A stretch of 64,000 nucleotides of DNA from Algorimicrobium hallyeonense (GCF_042657385.1 NZ_JBHSLA010000007.1:1-64000), one strand, 5' to 3'; numbered from the stretch's first letter, positions 25,012-34,113 are shown. Notes: generated by a model not told the origin, from the letters alone. Program-made: numbers and translations.

Positions 25012-25926
25012 TTAATCACGAATTAAAGGCATCGTACTGCAGCGCAACAAGCCTTCCTGCTTTGCTATTTCGGCATAAGGAACTTCTTCAACGGTTATAC
25101 CATTGCTGCGTAACCATGTATTTAAGCGGGTAAAATTCTTTTCGGAGATCACAACGTCTTCTGAAATAGAAAATACATTACTATTCATATTATACATTTC
25201 ATCTCGCGTAATATGAAATAGGTTTTCTTTTCCAAATAAATCTACCAAATACATATAATCGCTTTCCTCACGGAAACCACTTTTATAAATAATGCCGTTA
25301 TTTTTTCCAACCGGTTGAAAGCAGCAATCCAAATGAAGTGCGTTATCACGAGGTTCTATTTTAGATTTCACCAAATCGAATTCCTTAACAATTTTATTCG
25401 GAAACAAATCTTTTATATATTGAACCCCAGCCATATTGGTTCTGGCCGTGATATAGTTTTTATAATCACTCCCCTTATAGGTTCCAACAAAAATATAATC
25501 ATTCCAAAGCATGACATCACCACCTTCAATATGAACATCTTCAGGCGGGCGAACTACTTTTTTCGGGTCTATCTGATCAATAATATATTGAACAGCTTCC
25601 AACTCCTCTTCACGATTAGGTAGTATATTAGCTTTTACAAATACATCATCAATAACAAAGGCTATATCGCGTGTAAAAATCTGATTGCAGTCTTCTATTA
25701 GTTCTGGTCTGTAAACTTTAACATTATACTTCTCAAAAACATCAGCCACGGCTTGCATTTCTTTAACCATATCCGCTTCTATAGGGTAGGTTCCTGCTTT
25801 TATGTGCTCCAATGATTTTGGATCATAAGCTTCATCTTCTGTTGGTGTTGGACCATTACTAATGGCTGTACCTAATACAACGGCACGTAATCTAGATGTT
25901 TCGTTTTTAACGTTTAATTTTAGCAT
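25012..25926 (-). CDS. Amidinotransferase-fold hydrolase (arginine deiminase/DDAH-like)
   Basis: 304 aa from ATG 25926; an ATG eight codons upstream (25950) lies within the gltA terminator stem and is rejected. Motifs of the guanidine-modifying fold: NQIFTRD (substrate Asp), HIEGGD, the catalytic His in ALHLDCCFQPV, and the nucleophile Cys in LLRCSTMPL near the C-terminus. It should hydrolyse arginine, methylarginine or citrulline-type compounds. The exact substrate cannot be told from sequence. The gene follows gltA in the same direction after a terminator, an arrangement typical of Flavobacteriaceae. Confidence 0.85.
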   Translation of the reverse strand: MLKLNVKNETSRLRAVVLGTAISNGPTPTEDEAYDPKSLEHIKAGTYPIEADMVKEMQAVADVFEKYNVKVYRPELIEDCNQIFTRDIAFVIDDVFVKANILPNREEELEAVQYIIDQIDPKKVVRPPEDVHIEGGDVMLWNDYIFVGTYKGSDYKNYITARTNMAGVQYIKDLFPNKIVKEFDLVKSKIEPRDNALHLDCCFQPVGKNNGIIYKSGFREESDYMYLVDLFGKENLFHITRDEMYNMNSNVFSISEDVVISEKNFTRLNTWLRSNGITVEEVPYAEIAKQEGLLRCSTMPLIRD

Positions 25927-25940
25927 AGCATAAATATAAA

Positions 25941-25968
25941 AAAGCTTCATTAATAAAAATGAAGCTTT
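25941..25968 (-). terminator. Intrinsic terminator after gltA
   Basis: Stem AAGCTTCAT (25942-25950) with ATGAAGCTT (25959-25967), 8-nt loop, and a T tract on the minus strand beyond 25942. Confidence 0.8.
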
Positions 25969-25986
25969 TGTATGGTATATAAAATA

Positions 25987-27273
25987 TTATCTTTTATCAA
26001 TAGTCTTAAATGGCCTTAAGGTTTCGCCTACATAAATCTGACGTGGACGACCAATTGGCTCATTATTCAAACGCATTTCTTTCCATTGCGAAATCCATCC
26101 TGGTAAACGACCTAAAGCAAACATTACTGTAAACATATCGGTTGGAATACCCATGGCTCTATAAATAATTCCCGAGTAGAAATCGACATTTGGATATAAT
26201 TTACGATCTACAAAATACGGATCTTGTAGCGCTTCTTGCTCCAATGCTTTTGCAATATTTAAAATTGGATCTTCAACCCCTAAATCGCTTAAAATTTCGT
26301 CTGCTGCTTTTTTAATGATTTTAGCTCGTGGATCGAAATTCTTATAAACACGATGTCCGAAGCCCATTAATCTGAATGGATCTTCTTTATCTTTAGCTTT
26401 CGCCATGTATTTTGCTGTGTCTCCACCATCGGCATTAATAGCTTCAAGCATTTCCAATACAGCTTGATTAGCACCACCATGAAGAGGTCCCCAAAGTGCC
26501 GAAATACCCGTAGAAAGAGATGCAAATAATCCAACATGAGATGAACCTGCAATTCTTACGGTTGAAGTGGAACAGTTTTGCTCATGATCGGCATGAAGAA
26601 TCAATAACTTATCCAACGCATTAATTACAACAGGATTAAATTTATATTCTTCATTAGGTTGCTTAAACATCATTTTTAAGATGTTTTCAACATAGCCTAA
26701 ATTTTTGTCGCCATAGTCTAATGGCAAGCCATTTTTCTTTCTAAACGTCCAGGCTACTAATACCGGGAATTTACCCAATATTTTTACAATAGCTTTGTAC
26801 ATATCCTCTTCGGAATTCACATTTACAGAAGATGGGTTGAAAGCCGTTAACGCACTAGTTAACGATGCAATAACACCCATTGGATGTGCTGATTTTGGAA
26901 ATGCATCCACTATTTTGCGAACATCTTCATCTACAACAGACTGTGCTTTGATATCCGTATGGAATTTATCTAACTGGGCTTGCGTTGGTAATTCACCAAA
27001 AATTAATAAGTAAGCAACCTCTAAAAAATCAGCTTTTTCAGCTAGCTCTTCAATAGAATAACCACGGTACCTTAAAATTCCTTTTTCACCATCTAAAAAC
27101 GTAATTGCGCTTTCGCAAGAACCTGTATTTTTATAGCCTGGATCTAAAGTTACAACGCCATTGGTTGCACTTCTTAAATTTTTAATATCGATTCCAACTT
27201 CATTTTCTGTTCCTTTAATTAAAGGAAATTCGTGCTTCTCGCCATTAATTTCTAAAGTAGCTGTGTTTGCCAT
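25987..27273 (-). CDS. gltA: Citrate synthase
   Basis: 428 aa, the length of type II citrate synthase. It condenses oxaloacetate and acetyl-CoA at the entry of the TCA cycle. Signature pieces: 'GILRYRGYSIEELAEK' near the N-terminus, 'LLILHADHEQNCSTSTVRIAGSSH' with the first active His, 'LWGPLHGGANQAVLEML', and 'GFGHRVYKNFDPRAKIIK' with the second His, plus the Asp in 'VDFYSGI'. Cytoplasmic. It follows eno, separated by that gene's terminator and 196 bp. Confidence 0.97.
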   Translation of the reverse strand: MANTATLEINGEKHEFPLIKGTENEVGIDIKNLRSATNGVVTLDPGYKNTGSCESAITFLDGEKGILRYRGYSIEELAEKADFLEVAYLLIFGELPTQAQLDKFHTDIKAQSVVDEDVRKIVDAFPKSAHPMGVIASLTSALTAFNPSSVNVNSEEDMYKAIVKILGKFPVLVAWTFRKKNGLPLDYGDKNLGYVENILKMMFKQPNEEYKFNPVVINALDKLLILHADHEQNCSTSTVRIAGSSHVGLFASLSTGISALWGPLHGGANQAVLEMLEAINADGGDTAKYMAKAKDKEDPFRLMGFGHRVYKNFDPRAKIIKKAADEILSDLGVEDPILNIAKALEQEALQDPYFVDRKLYPNVDFYSGIIYRAMGIPTDMFTVMFALGRLPGWISQWKEMRLNNEPIGRPRQIYVGETLRPFKTIDKR

Positions 27274-27401
27274 ATATCTATTTAATTATTATGATGTTTA
27301 TTTGAATTCTTTCGGGAATACGAAAATACGAAATATCTCCCTATTTTTAAAGTCAATTAACAAGGTTTTATCAATAAAGATATTGGCAAAACTGATGCAA
27401 A

Positions 27402-27437
27402 AAATAGCGATTATTAGGCTTTTAACAATCGCTATTT
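27402..27437 (-). terminator. Intrinsic terminator after eno
   Basis: 11-bp stem AAATAGCGATT with AATCGCTATTT, 14-nt loop; on the minus strand the stem is followed by a T run. Confidence 0.82.
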
Positions 27438-27469
27438 AAAATATTATGTTTTATAAAGTTTATTGACCT

Positions 27470-28765
27470 CTACCTTTTAACTTTAAAGGCTTTGTCTTTT
27501 GGAAAGTAAGCCGTATCGCCCAATTCTTCTTCTATACGTAATAATTGGTTGTATTTTGCCATACGATCACTACGAGATGCCGAACCTGTTTTAATTTGTC
27601 CACAATTTAAAGCTACTGCTAAATCCGCAATGGTATAATCTTCTGTTTCACCTGAACGGTGAGACATAACAGATGTATAGCCAGCATTATGTGCCATATT
27701 TACGGCTGCAATGGTTTCTGTTAGCGTCCCAATTTGGTTGACTTTAATTAGAATGGAATTTGCGGTTTGGGAATCAATTCCTTTAGATAAACGCTCCACA
27801 TTAGTTACAAACAAATCATCGCCCACTAATTGTACGTTATCACCAATTAATTCGGTTAAATATTTCCAACCGTCCCAATCGTTTTCATCCATAGCATCTT
27901 CTACAGAGATAATCGGATATTTACGACATAATTCTGCGATATAATCAGCTTGTTCTTTGCTGGTTCTCACTTGACCTTTGGTGCCTTCAAATTTTGTGTA
28001 ATCGTAATTTCCGTTCACATAAAATTCGGCAGCAGCACAATCCAAAGCAATCATTACATCATCGCCTAGTTTATAACCTGCGTTATCTACTGCTTTTTTA
28101 ATGGTATCCAAAGCATCCTCGGTTCCGCCTTCCAAATTAGGAGCAAAACCACCTTCATCACCAACGGCTGTACTTAATCCACGATCATGCAACACCTTTT
28201 TAAGGTGATGGAAAATTTCGGTTCCCATTTGCATGGCATGACTGAAATTTTTTGCTTTAACGGGCATAACCATAAATTCTTGGAATGCAATAGGAGCATC
28301 ACTATGAGAACCGCCATTAATGATATTCATCATTGGTACGGGAAGTGTATTGGCTGATACACCACCTACATAACGGTATAATGGTAAACCCAACTCATTG
28401 GCAGCGGCTTTTGCGGCAGCCAGAGAAACACCCAAAATAGCATTGGCTCCCAATTTTGATTTATTTGGTGTACCATCTAATTCCATCATGACTTGGTCTA
28501 TCGTATTTTGTTCAAATACAGATGTACCTAGTAATTCTTGCGCAATAATGGTATTGACATTTTTAATAGCTTTAGTCACACCTTTTCCCATGTAAGCCGT
28601 TCCACCATCGCGTAATTCAACCGCTTCATGTTCGCCAGTGGAAGCACCGGAAGGGACAGCTGCGCGCCCTAAAAAACCGTTTTCTGTAGTAACATCTACT
28701 TCTATAGTTGGATTACCACGTGAATCTAAAATTTGTCTGGCGTGAATGTCTATAATTATGCTCAT
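27470..28765 (-). CDS. eno: Enolase
   Basis: 431 aa from ATG 28765. An in-frame upstream extension of 35 codons (to 28870) is basic, unlike the family and overlaps AT-rich leader, so it is rejected. It converts 2-phosphoglycerate to phosphoenolpyruvate in glycolysis. Motifs: 'ARQILDSRGNPTIEVDV', 'GAIL' region with 'GANAILGVSLAAAKAAA', the Glu/Asp metal sites in 'IALDCAAAEFY' and 'ISVEDAMDENDWDGW', Lys in 'SILIKVNQIGTLTE', and 'MSHRSGETEDYTIADLAVAL'. Downstream of carA in the same direction. Confidence 0.97.
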   Translation of the reverse strand: MSIIIDIHARQILDSRGNPTIEVDVTTENGFLGRAAVPSGASTGEHEAVELRDGGTAYMGKGVTKAIKNVNTIIAQELLGTSVFEQNTIDQVMMELDGTPNKSKLGANAILGVSLAAAKAAANELGLPLYRYVGGVSANTLPVPMMNIINGGSHSDAPIAFQEFMVMPVKAKNFSHAMQMGTEIFHHLKKVLHDRGLSTAVGDEGGFAPNLEGGTEDALDTIKKAVDNAGYKLGDDVMIALDCAAAEFYVNGNYDYTKFEGTKGQVRTSKEQADYIAELCRKYPIISVEDAMDENDWDGWKYLTELIGDNVQLVGDDLFVTNVERLSKGIDSQTANSILIKVNQIGTLTETIAAVNMAHNAGYTSVMSHRSGETEDYTIADLAVALNCGQIKTGSASRSDRMAKYNQLLRIEEELGDTAYFPKDKAFKVKR

Positions 28766-28861
28766 AAGATTAATTTTAAGTTTACTATTTAGCAGTTTAC
28801 ATTTATGGTTTTCTTTGATACACGGAAACTGCCAATTTATACTATTATATTTATAATAAAT

Positions 28862-28895
28862 AAACCTCAAAGAATTAGATAGTTCCTTGAGGTTT
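28862..28895 (-). terminator. Intrinsic terminator after carA
   Basis: Stem AAACCTCAA (28862-28870) with TTGAGGTTT (28887-28895) immediately after the carA stop. Confidence 0.72.
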
Positions 28896-28900
28896 TAGGA

Positions 28901-30004
28901 TTATGCGTTTTTGATGTTTTCAATAAATTGGTCGAATAGATAGGAGGCATCATGCGGTCCAGGACTAGCTTCTGGATGATACTGAACTGAAAAACAATTT
29001 TTAGTTTTCATTTTAATACCGGCAACCGTATTATCATTTAAATGTACATGGGTAATTTCAATGTCTGGATGCTGTTCTGTTTCTTCTCTATTAATTGCAA
29101 AACCATGATTTTGCGATGTGATTTCACCTTTTGTGGTAATTATATTTTTAACTGGATGATTTATTCCACGATGACCATTATGCATTTTATAGGTTGAAAT
29201 TCCACTAGCCAATGCAATAACTTGATGCCCTAAACAAATACCAAATAATGGTAAATTACGCTTTATAATTTCTTTAGCTAAAGTTTGTGCATCCACAAGT
29301 GGTTCAGGATCACCAGGACCATTGGATAGGAAATAGCCATGTGGTTGAAAGGCTTCTAAATCTTCAAATTTAGCATTGAAAGGAAATACTTTTATATAAG
29401 CATCTCGTTTGGCTAGATTTCTTAAGATATTCTTTTTTATCCCAATATCTAAAGCGGCTATTCTATACGTTGCATTTTCATCACCATAAAAATAGGGTTC
29501 TTTGGTAGATACTTTAGACGCTAACTCAAGGCCATCCATATTTGGAACATCTGCCAATTGTTTTTTTAAAGCCTCAATATTTTCAACATCTGTAGAAATA
29601 AGAGCATTCATAGCACCATTATCTCTTATATAGCTAACAAGTGCACGTGTGTCCACATCTGAAATAGCTAATACATTATGTTTTTCAAAAAATTGTTCTA
29701 AACTTCCTTCTGCGGAAGGTCTTGAATAATTGTAGCTAAAATTTTTACAAATAAGTCCCGATATTTTAACGGATTCAGATTCCATTTCATCTGCATGGGT
29801 TCCATAGTTACCAATATGCGCATTGGTGGCAACCATTAACTGTCCAAAATAAGATGGATCTGTAAAAATTTCTTGATAACCGGTTGTTCCTGTATTGAAA
29901 CACACTTCGCCAAAAGCAGTTCCTTTAATTCCAATTGATTTTCCGTGGAAAATGGTTCCGTCGGATAAAAGAACGATGGCTTTTTCTCTTTTGTTATATT
30001 TCAT
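28901..30004 (-). CDS. carA: Carbamoyl-phosphate synthase small subunit
   Basis: 367 aa from ATG 30004; an in-frame start 7 codons upstream is not needed and departs from homologues, which begin near 'MKYNKREKAIVLLSDGT'. It supplies ammonia from glutamine for carbamoyl phosphate, used in pyrimidine and arginine synthesis. The N-terminal domain has 'GTAFGEVCFNTGTTGYQEIFTDPSY'. The C-terminal class I glutaminase has the Cys in 'PLFGICLGHQVIAL' and the His/Glu pair in 'FSVQYHPEASPGP'. The large subunit carB is not in the window. Confidence 0.96.
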   Translation of the reverse strand: MKYNKREKAIVLLSDGTIFHGKSIGIKGTAFGEVCFNTGTTGYQEIFTDPSYFGQLMVATNAHIGNYGTHADEMESESVKISGLICKNFSYNYSRPSAEGSLEQFFEKHNVLAISDVDTRALVSYIRDNGAMNALISTDVENIEALKKQLADVPNMDGLELASKVSTKEPYFYGDENATYRIAALDIGIKKNILRNLAKRDAYIKVFPFNAKFEDLEAFQPHGYFLSNGPGDPEPLVDAQTLAKEIIKRNLPLFGICLGHQVIALASGISTYKMHNGHRGINHPVKNIITTKGEITSQNHGFAINREETEQHPDIEITHVHLNDNTVAGIKMKTKNCFSVQYHPEASPGPHDASYLFDQFIENIKNA

Positions 30005-30035
30005 ATCTAAAAAAAGGTTTTGCAAAATTGCATAA

Positions 30036-30069
30036 AAAAAAGGATAAACTAAAATGTTTATCCTTTTTT
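30036..30069 (-). terminator. Intrinsic terminator after the 243-aa paralogue
   Basis: 14-bp stem AAAAAAGGATAAAC with GTTTATCCTTTTTT, 6-nt loop. Confidence 0.85.
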
Positions 30070-30092
30070 AAAACCTAAAGTTTCAAAAAACT

Positions 30093-30824
30093 TTAAAGTG
30101 TTTTATTATAACGTAACATTTTCAAGAAATCTTCTTCATTTTTAATAGATAAATCATTCTCATTTACAAAATCTTTTAACTGCTTTTCATTTTCTTTGAA
30201 AAGGGTTTTAAATGTTTTATTGTTGAGTTTAATCTCATCCAGTTTATCATTTTGAAGTAAATAGAAATCCGTGTAAACAAAATACTTATCGTTACTTATT
30301 TTCTCTTTGGTCATTTTACTAACCGATCCAGCTATAATTTTAGCATTGATGCGTTTTAGAATCGTAAAGTCATTGCTCTGATCTAATACAAAAAAGTATT
30401 TCATTTTATCACCTTCATCTTTGAGCTTTAGCACTTTTATATTATTGATTAACGCAAAATCAATATCCTTGTCATTAAATTCATAGAATTTACCTTCTTC
30501 TAGTTTGATAACCAATTTATCACTCATTCCGTTATAGTTACCATTATTAAATTTGTAATATTTATCATCCATAGTATGGATAACGAGTTCATTATCCTCG
30601 CCTTCAAAGCCGAGTGGTGAACCCTCTACATAGTTGGGAGAGTTTGGATCACTTTGATTTGCATTTAAAGCATCGTTTAAAAAGGATTCAGATCCAAAAA
30701 AGTCTTGGGCTGGTAATTTCTGATTAGGCAATAATTGAATTGGTGGACCTATTTGGTAATTACCTTCTTGTGAAAAACCGACTGCGCAAATACTTAACAA
30801 AAAGATGATTAAATGTGTTTTCAT
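30093..30824 (-). CDS. Exported protein of unknown function (paralogue A)
   Basis: 243 aa. Signal peptide ending in VGFSQ (about residue 19). The mature region begins with a Pro/Gln-rich stretch. It then has beta-type repeats of 'YKFNNGNYNGMSDKLV' character and a C-terminal helical part with 'SKMTKEKISNDKYFVYTDFY' and 'DEIKLNNKTFKTLF'. It is clearly related to the gene at 30981: shared 'GNYN.(M/Q)SD', 'KMT....SND.Y' and 'FLK....Y..TL' ends. Both lie between rplQ and carA and each has its own terminator. Periplasmic or outer-membrane facing; no known domain recognised. Confidence 0.72.
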   Translation of the reverse strand: MKTHLIIFLLSICAVGFSQEGNYQIGPPIQLLPNQKLPAQDFFGSESFLNDALNANQSDPNSPNYVEGSPLGFEGEDNELVIHTMDDKYYKFNNGNYNGMSDKLVIKLEEGKFYEFNDKDIDFALINNIKVLKLKDEGDKMKYFFVLDQSNDFTILKRINAKIIAGSVSKMTKEKISNDKYFVYTDFYLLQNDKLDEIKLNNKTFKTLFKENEKQLKDFVNENDLSIKNEEDFLKMLRYNKTL

Positions 30825-30930
30825 GATAGATTATGGATTAAAATTTTATTACATTAAGGTAGGTATAAAAATTAAGTTAGACAAGCATAGTATGAATATA
30901 TAACTAGTAAATAAGAAAATAGGGCATAAA

Positions 30931-30962
30931 AAAAGGGATAATCCATAATGGGTATCCCTTTT
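30931..30962 (-). terminator. Intrinsic terminator after the 236-aa paralogue
   Basis: 10-bp stem AAAAGGGATA with TATCCCTTTT, 12-nt loop, T tail on the minus strand. Confidence 0.82.
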
Positions 30963-30980
30963 CTATAAGTAATATAATTT

Positions 30981-31691
30981 CTACAATGTAGAATAATAAT
31001 TAAAAATCTTTAAGAAATCGGTTTCCTCTTTGATATTTAATTTGTTTTCTTTTATAAAACTTTTTATCTGTGTTTGCTTATCTGGAAACAATTCAGAGAT
31101 TAGCTTTTTCTTTAGTTTAAGTTCTTCTAATTCCTCGCCATTCTTGATATATAAATCTTCAACCAAGTAATATCTGTCATTTGATGTACGGGCTTGAGTC
31201 ATTTTGTTTACTCCACCTGGCTTAATTTTAGCAACCCTCTTTTTTAGAATATAAATACTGTCGTGAGAAGCTAATACTTCATAATAACGAGCTCTTTCTT
31301 TTTCGCCACTAAAGCGTTTCATTTTTTTGTTATTTAAAAGCGCAAAATCAATAGTTAACGTATTCATTACATAAATAGAATCCTTATTTAATACAGAAAC
31401 AAACTGATCACTTTGAGCATTATAATTACCGTTTGGAATATTAAATTTCGTACCATCTTTAGCTACTAAAATTAATTTATTATTGCCTTCTTCAAACGCC
31501 AAAGGTGTACCATCTACAGAATATCTATTTACATTCGGAAGCCATGAACCTCTTGAATTTAAGGCTTCCATGGATTGACCTAGAGTATTACTTTGAGTTC
31601 CTTGTAAATTTGATAACCCACCATTCGATCCTTGCGCGAATGACATTAATGTTGAAAGTGCTATAACAGCTAGTAAAAAACAGTTTTTCAT
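30981..31691 (-). CDS. Exported protein of unknown function (paralogue B)
   Basis: 236 aa from ATG 31691. A TTG nine codons upstream (31718) overlaps the -7 box TATTTTTG and is rejected. Signal peptide MKNCFLLAVIALSTLMSFAQ. The mature part begins with a Gly/Ser/Asn-rich stretch, then the same beta and helical modules as paralogue A at 30093. It has the shared 'NKMTQARTSNDRYYLVEDLY' and 'EELKLKKKLISELF' segments. Gene duplication is the simplest reading. Function unknown. Confidence 0.72.
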   Translation of the reverse strand: MKNCFLLAVIALSTLMSFAQGSNGGLSNLQGTQSNTLGQSMEALNSRGSWLPNVNRYSVDGTPLAFEEGNNKLILVAKDGTKFNIPNGNYNAQSDQFVSVLNKDSIYVMNTLTIDFALLNNKKMKRFSGEKERARYYEVLASHDSIYILKKRVAKIKPGGVNKMTQARTSNDRYYLVEDLYIKNGEELEELKLKKKLISELFPDKQTQIKSFIKENKLNIKEETDFLKIFNYYSTL

Positions 31692-31715
31692 AAATATTTT
31701 TTTTATTAATAGAAA

Positions 31716-31723
31716 CAAAAATA
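31716..31723 (-). promoter_or_regulatory. -7 box of the paralogue B gene, overlapping the rplQ terminator
   Basis: Minus strand TATTTTTG, a full TAnnTTTG match, about 25 bp before ATG 31691. Its first bases are the tail of the rplQ terminator stem. Confidence 0.5.
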
Positions 31724-31749
31724 GGATAAATTTTTACAATTTATCCTAT
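31721..31749 (-). terminator. Terminator of the ribosomal protein cluster (after rplQ)
   Basis: 11-bp stem ATAGGATAAAT (31721-31731) with ATTTATCCTAT (31739-31749), 7-nt loop, followed on the minus strand by TTTTTG. Confidence 0.8.
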
Positions 31750-31778
31750 TAGCGCACTGCGTTAACATAAATTAACGT

Positions 31779-32255
31779 TTATTCCTCTTCTTCGTTTGAA
31801 GCTTTTGTTTCTGTAGCAGGTGCAGCTGCTGGTTTAGAACCACCTCTTCTACTTCTACGTGTTGTTTTCTTAGTTGCTTTATCAGCATTGTAGATTTCGT
31901 TATAATCAACTAACTCTATCATAGCCATATCAGCGTTATCTCCTAAACGATTACCTAATTTGATAATACGTGTATAACCACCTGGACGATCAGCAATTTT
32001 TGGTGCTACATCTCTGAATAATTCAGTAACTGCCTCTTTTTGTCTCAATCTAGCCATAACAATACGTCTGTTGTGAGTCGTATCTTCTTTAGATTTTGTA
32101 ATCATTGGCTCAACAAATTGCTTTAAGGCTTTTGCTTTAGCAACTGTTGTGTTAATACGCTTATGTTCAATTAATGAACAAGCCATATTAGCTAACATTG
32201 ACTTTCTGTGTGCAGTTTTTCTGCTTAAGTGGTTTACTTTTTTTCCGTGTCTCAT
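31779..32255 (-). CDS. rplQ: 50S ribosomal protein L17
   Basis: 158 aa. The first 115 residues are the conserved L17 domain ('MRHGKKVNHLSRKTAHRKSM', 'MLANMACSLIEHKRINTTVAKAK', 'GYTRIIKLGNRLGDNADMAMIEL'). A low-complexity C-terminal extension of about 35 residues (basic RRSRRGG, then Ala/Pro and Glu-rich) is common in Bacteroidota. L17 lies near the exit tunnel of the large subunit. Last gene of the cluster, just after rpoA. Confidence 0.97.
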   Translation of the reverse strand: MRHGKKVNHLSRKTAHRKSMLANMACSLIEHKRINTTVAKAKALKQFVEPMITKSKEDTTHNRRIVMARLRQKEAVTELFRDVAPKIADRPGGYTRIIKLGNRLGDNADMAMIELVDYNEIYNADKATKKTTRRSRRGGSKPAAAPATETKASNEEEE

Positions 32256-32313
32256 GACATTTGTTTTATCATCTTGCTACTAAACTCGACATCGAGGAGC
32301 AAAATATGATTAA

Positions 32314-33306
32314 TTAATCTTTATCTAATTTGTATTTTGATAAGTCCATTCCGAAATTAAGTCCTTTAACGTTTACAAGCTCTTCTAGCTCTGTTAAAGA
32401 TTTTTTACCGAAGTTACGGAACTTCATTAAATCGTTTTTGTTGAATGATACCAAGTCGCCTAAAGTATCAACTTCAGCAGCTTTTAAACAGTTTAATGCA
32501 CGTACTGACAAGTCCATATCAACCAATTTGGTTTTCAATAATTGTCTCATATGAAGTGATTCCTCATCATATGTTTCAGTCTGTGCAATTTCATCAGCTT
32601 CTAATGTAATACGCTCATCGGAGAATAACATGAAGTGGTGAATAAGTGTTTTAGCAGCTTCAGTTAACGCATCTTGTGGGCTAATTGAACCATCAGTAAT
32701 GATTTCGAAAACTAATTTTTCGTAATCTGTTTTTTGCTCTACACGGAAATTTTCAATGCTATATTTAACATTTTTGATTGGTGTGTAAATAGAGTCAGTA
32801 AAAATAGTACCTATTGGCGCAGAAGCTTTTTTATTTTCTTCAGCAGGAACATAACCTCTACCTTTTTCTATGGTGATTTCCATATTGATATTTACTTTAG
32901 GATCTAAATTACAGATTACTAATTCTGAATTTAATACTTGGAATCCTGAAATAAATTTTTGAAAATCTCCAGCTTTAATTTGATCTTGACCAGAAATAGA
33001 AATAGAAACAGATTCGTTATCTACATCTTCAATTTGTCTCTTAAAACGTACTTGCTTTAAGTTTAAAATGATTTCTGTAACATCTTCAACCACACCAGCA
33101 ATTGTTGAGAATTCATGGTCTACACCTTCAATTCTAACGGATGTAATTGCAAATCCTTCTAAAGAAGATAATAATACTCTTCTTAAAGCGTTTCCTACTG
33201 TTAAACCATATCCTGGCTCTAAAGGTCTGAACTCGAATTTACCTTCGAAATCAGTAGAGTCAATCATGATTACTTTATCGGGTTTCTGGAAATTAAATAC
33301 TGCCAT
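32314..33306 (-). CDS. rpoA: RNA polymerase alpha subunit
   Basis: 330 aa. The N-terminal domain (about 1-230) that dimerises and nucleates the core enzyme has 'EPLEPGYGLTVGNALRRVLLSSLEG'-type sequence. The C-terminal domain (about 255-325), which contacts upstream DNA and regulators, has 'LSVRALNCLKAAEVDTLGDLV' and 'FRNFGKKSLTELEELV'. Placed between rpsD and rplQ, the standard alpha operon order. About 94 bp separate it from rpsD, a larger gap than most in the cluster. Confidence 0.98.
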   Translation of the reverse strand: MAVFNFQKPDKVIMIDSTDFEGKFEFRPLEPGYGLTVGNALRRVLLSSLEGFAITSVRIEGVDHEFSTIAGVVEDVTEIILNLKQVRFKRQIEDVDNESVSISISGQDQIKAGDFQKFISGFQVLNSELVICNLDPKVNINMEITIEKGRGYVPAEENKKASAPIGTIFTDSIYTPIKNVKYSIENFRVEQKTDYEKLVFEIITDGSISPQDALTEAAKTLIHHFMLFSDERITLEADEIAQTETYDEESLHMRQLLKTKLVDMDLSVRALNCLKAAEVDTLGDLVSFNKNDLMKFRNFGKKSLTELEELVNVKGLNFGMDLSKYKLDKD

Positions 33307-33400
33307 ATTTGTCTTCGTTTTAATTGTTATTTAGTTGCGCGATTTAAAAGTATGAAGAAGACTAATAAATCCTTTGGCTAAATAGCAATATATTAGGTTA

Positions 33401-34006
33401 TTATTTAGAATAAAGTTCTACGATGAATTGCTCGTTGATATTTTCAGGAATTTGAAGTCTAGCAGGAACAGATACATAGGTACCTTCTGATGTAGAGTTA
33501 TTCCAAGTAATCCATTCGTAAACGTTACTTGAATTCGCTAAAGAGTTAGTAATAGCTTCAAGTGATTTTGATTTTTCTCTAACGGCAACAACATCTCCAG
33601 CTTTAAGTTGGTAAGATGGAATGTTTACTAAATTACCATTTACAGTAATATGTCTGTGAGAAACTAATTGTCTAGCACCACTTCTAGAAGGAGAAATTCC
33701 CATTCTAAAAACAACGTTATCTAAACGTGACTCACATAATTGTAACAACACCTCCCCTGTAATTCCAGGAGCAGCTGTTGCTTTTTTAAACATATTTCTG
33801 AATTGTTTTTCTAAAATACCGTAGGTATATTTAGCTTTTTGCTTCTCCATTAATTGGATTGCATATTCAGATTTCTTACCACGACGCTTGTTTGCACCAT
33901 GTTGACCTGGAGGGTAGTTTCTTTTTTCAAAAGATTTATCTTCTCCGTAAATAGCTTCGCCAAATTTACGAGCTATTTTAGTTTTAGGACCAGTATATCT
34001 TGCCAT
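33401..34006 (-). CDS. rpsD: 30S ribosomal protein S4
   Basis: 201 aa, normal length. 'MARYTGPKTKIARKFGE' start, 'YPPGQHGANKRRGKKSEYA' and the S4 RNA-binding domain 'RLDNVVFRMGISPSRSGARQLVSHRHITVNG'. S4 starts 16S rRNA assembly and in several bacteria represses its own operon by binding a leader RNA. Consistent with that, a structured RNA element sits directly upstream (34023-34078) after an own-promoter-like box. The Zn-free N-terminus is of the C-minus type. Confidence 0.97.
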   Translation of the reverse strand: MARYTGPKTKIARKFGEAIYGEDKSFEKRNYPPGQHGANKRRGKKSEYAIQLMEKQKAKYTYGILEKQFRNMFKKATAAPGITGEVLLQLCESRLDNVVFRMGISPSRSGARQLVSHRHITVNGNLVNIPSYQLKAGDVVAVREKSKSLEAITNSLANSSNVYEWITWNNSTSEGTYVSVPARLQIPENINEQFIVELYSK

Positions 34007-34022
34007 TTTAAAAATTTGTTAT

Positions 34023-34078
34023 GAGAGTGATTATGAATTAAGGTCTTAATCTTATCCTTCGATAACCGTTAATCTCTC
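34023..34078 (-). ncRNA. Structured leader before rpsD (candidate S4 regulatory RNA)
   Basis: On the minus-strand RNA an outer helix pairs GAGAGATTA (34078-34070) with TAAT-CA-CTCTC (34033-34023), nine pairs with a 2-nt bulge. Inside are two hairpins: TTATC-GAAG-GATAA (34065-34052) and ATTAA-GACC-TTAAT (34050-34037). Together they make a three-way junction that ends 17 bp before the rpsD ATG. No T tract follows, so it is not a terminator. Role as an autoregulatory site is inference. Confidence 0.55.
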
Positions 34079-34113
34079 GTTGATACTTGTTTATAATTTA
34101 TTTTTTCAGTTTG

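Noticed and set aside
25315..25623. 102-aa plus-strand open frame opposite the amidinotransferase-fold gene
   Set aside because: Shadow frame with biased codons set by the real gene.
28766..28870. N-terminal extension of enolase
   Set aside because: The first 35 codons are unlike any enolase and lie in the AT-rich leader; ATG 28765 matches the family.
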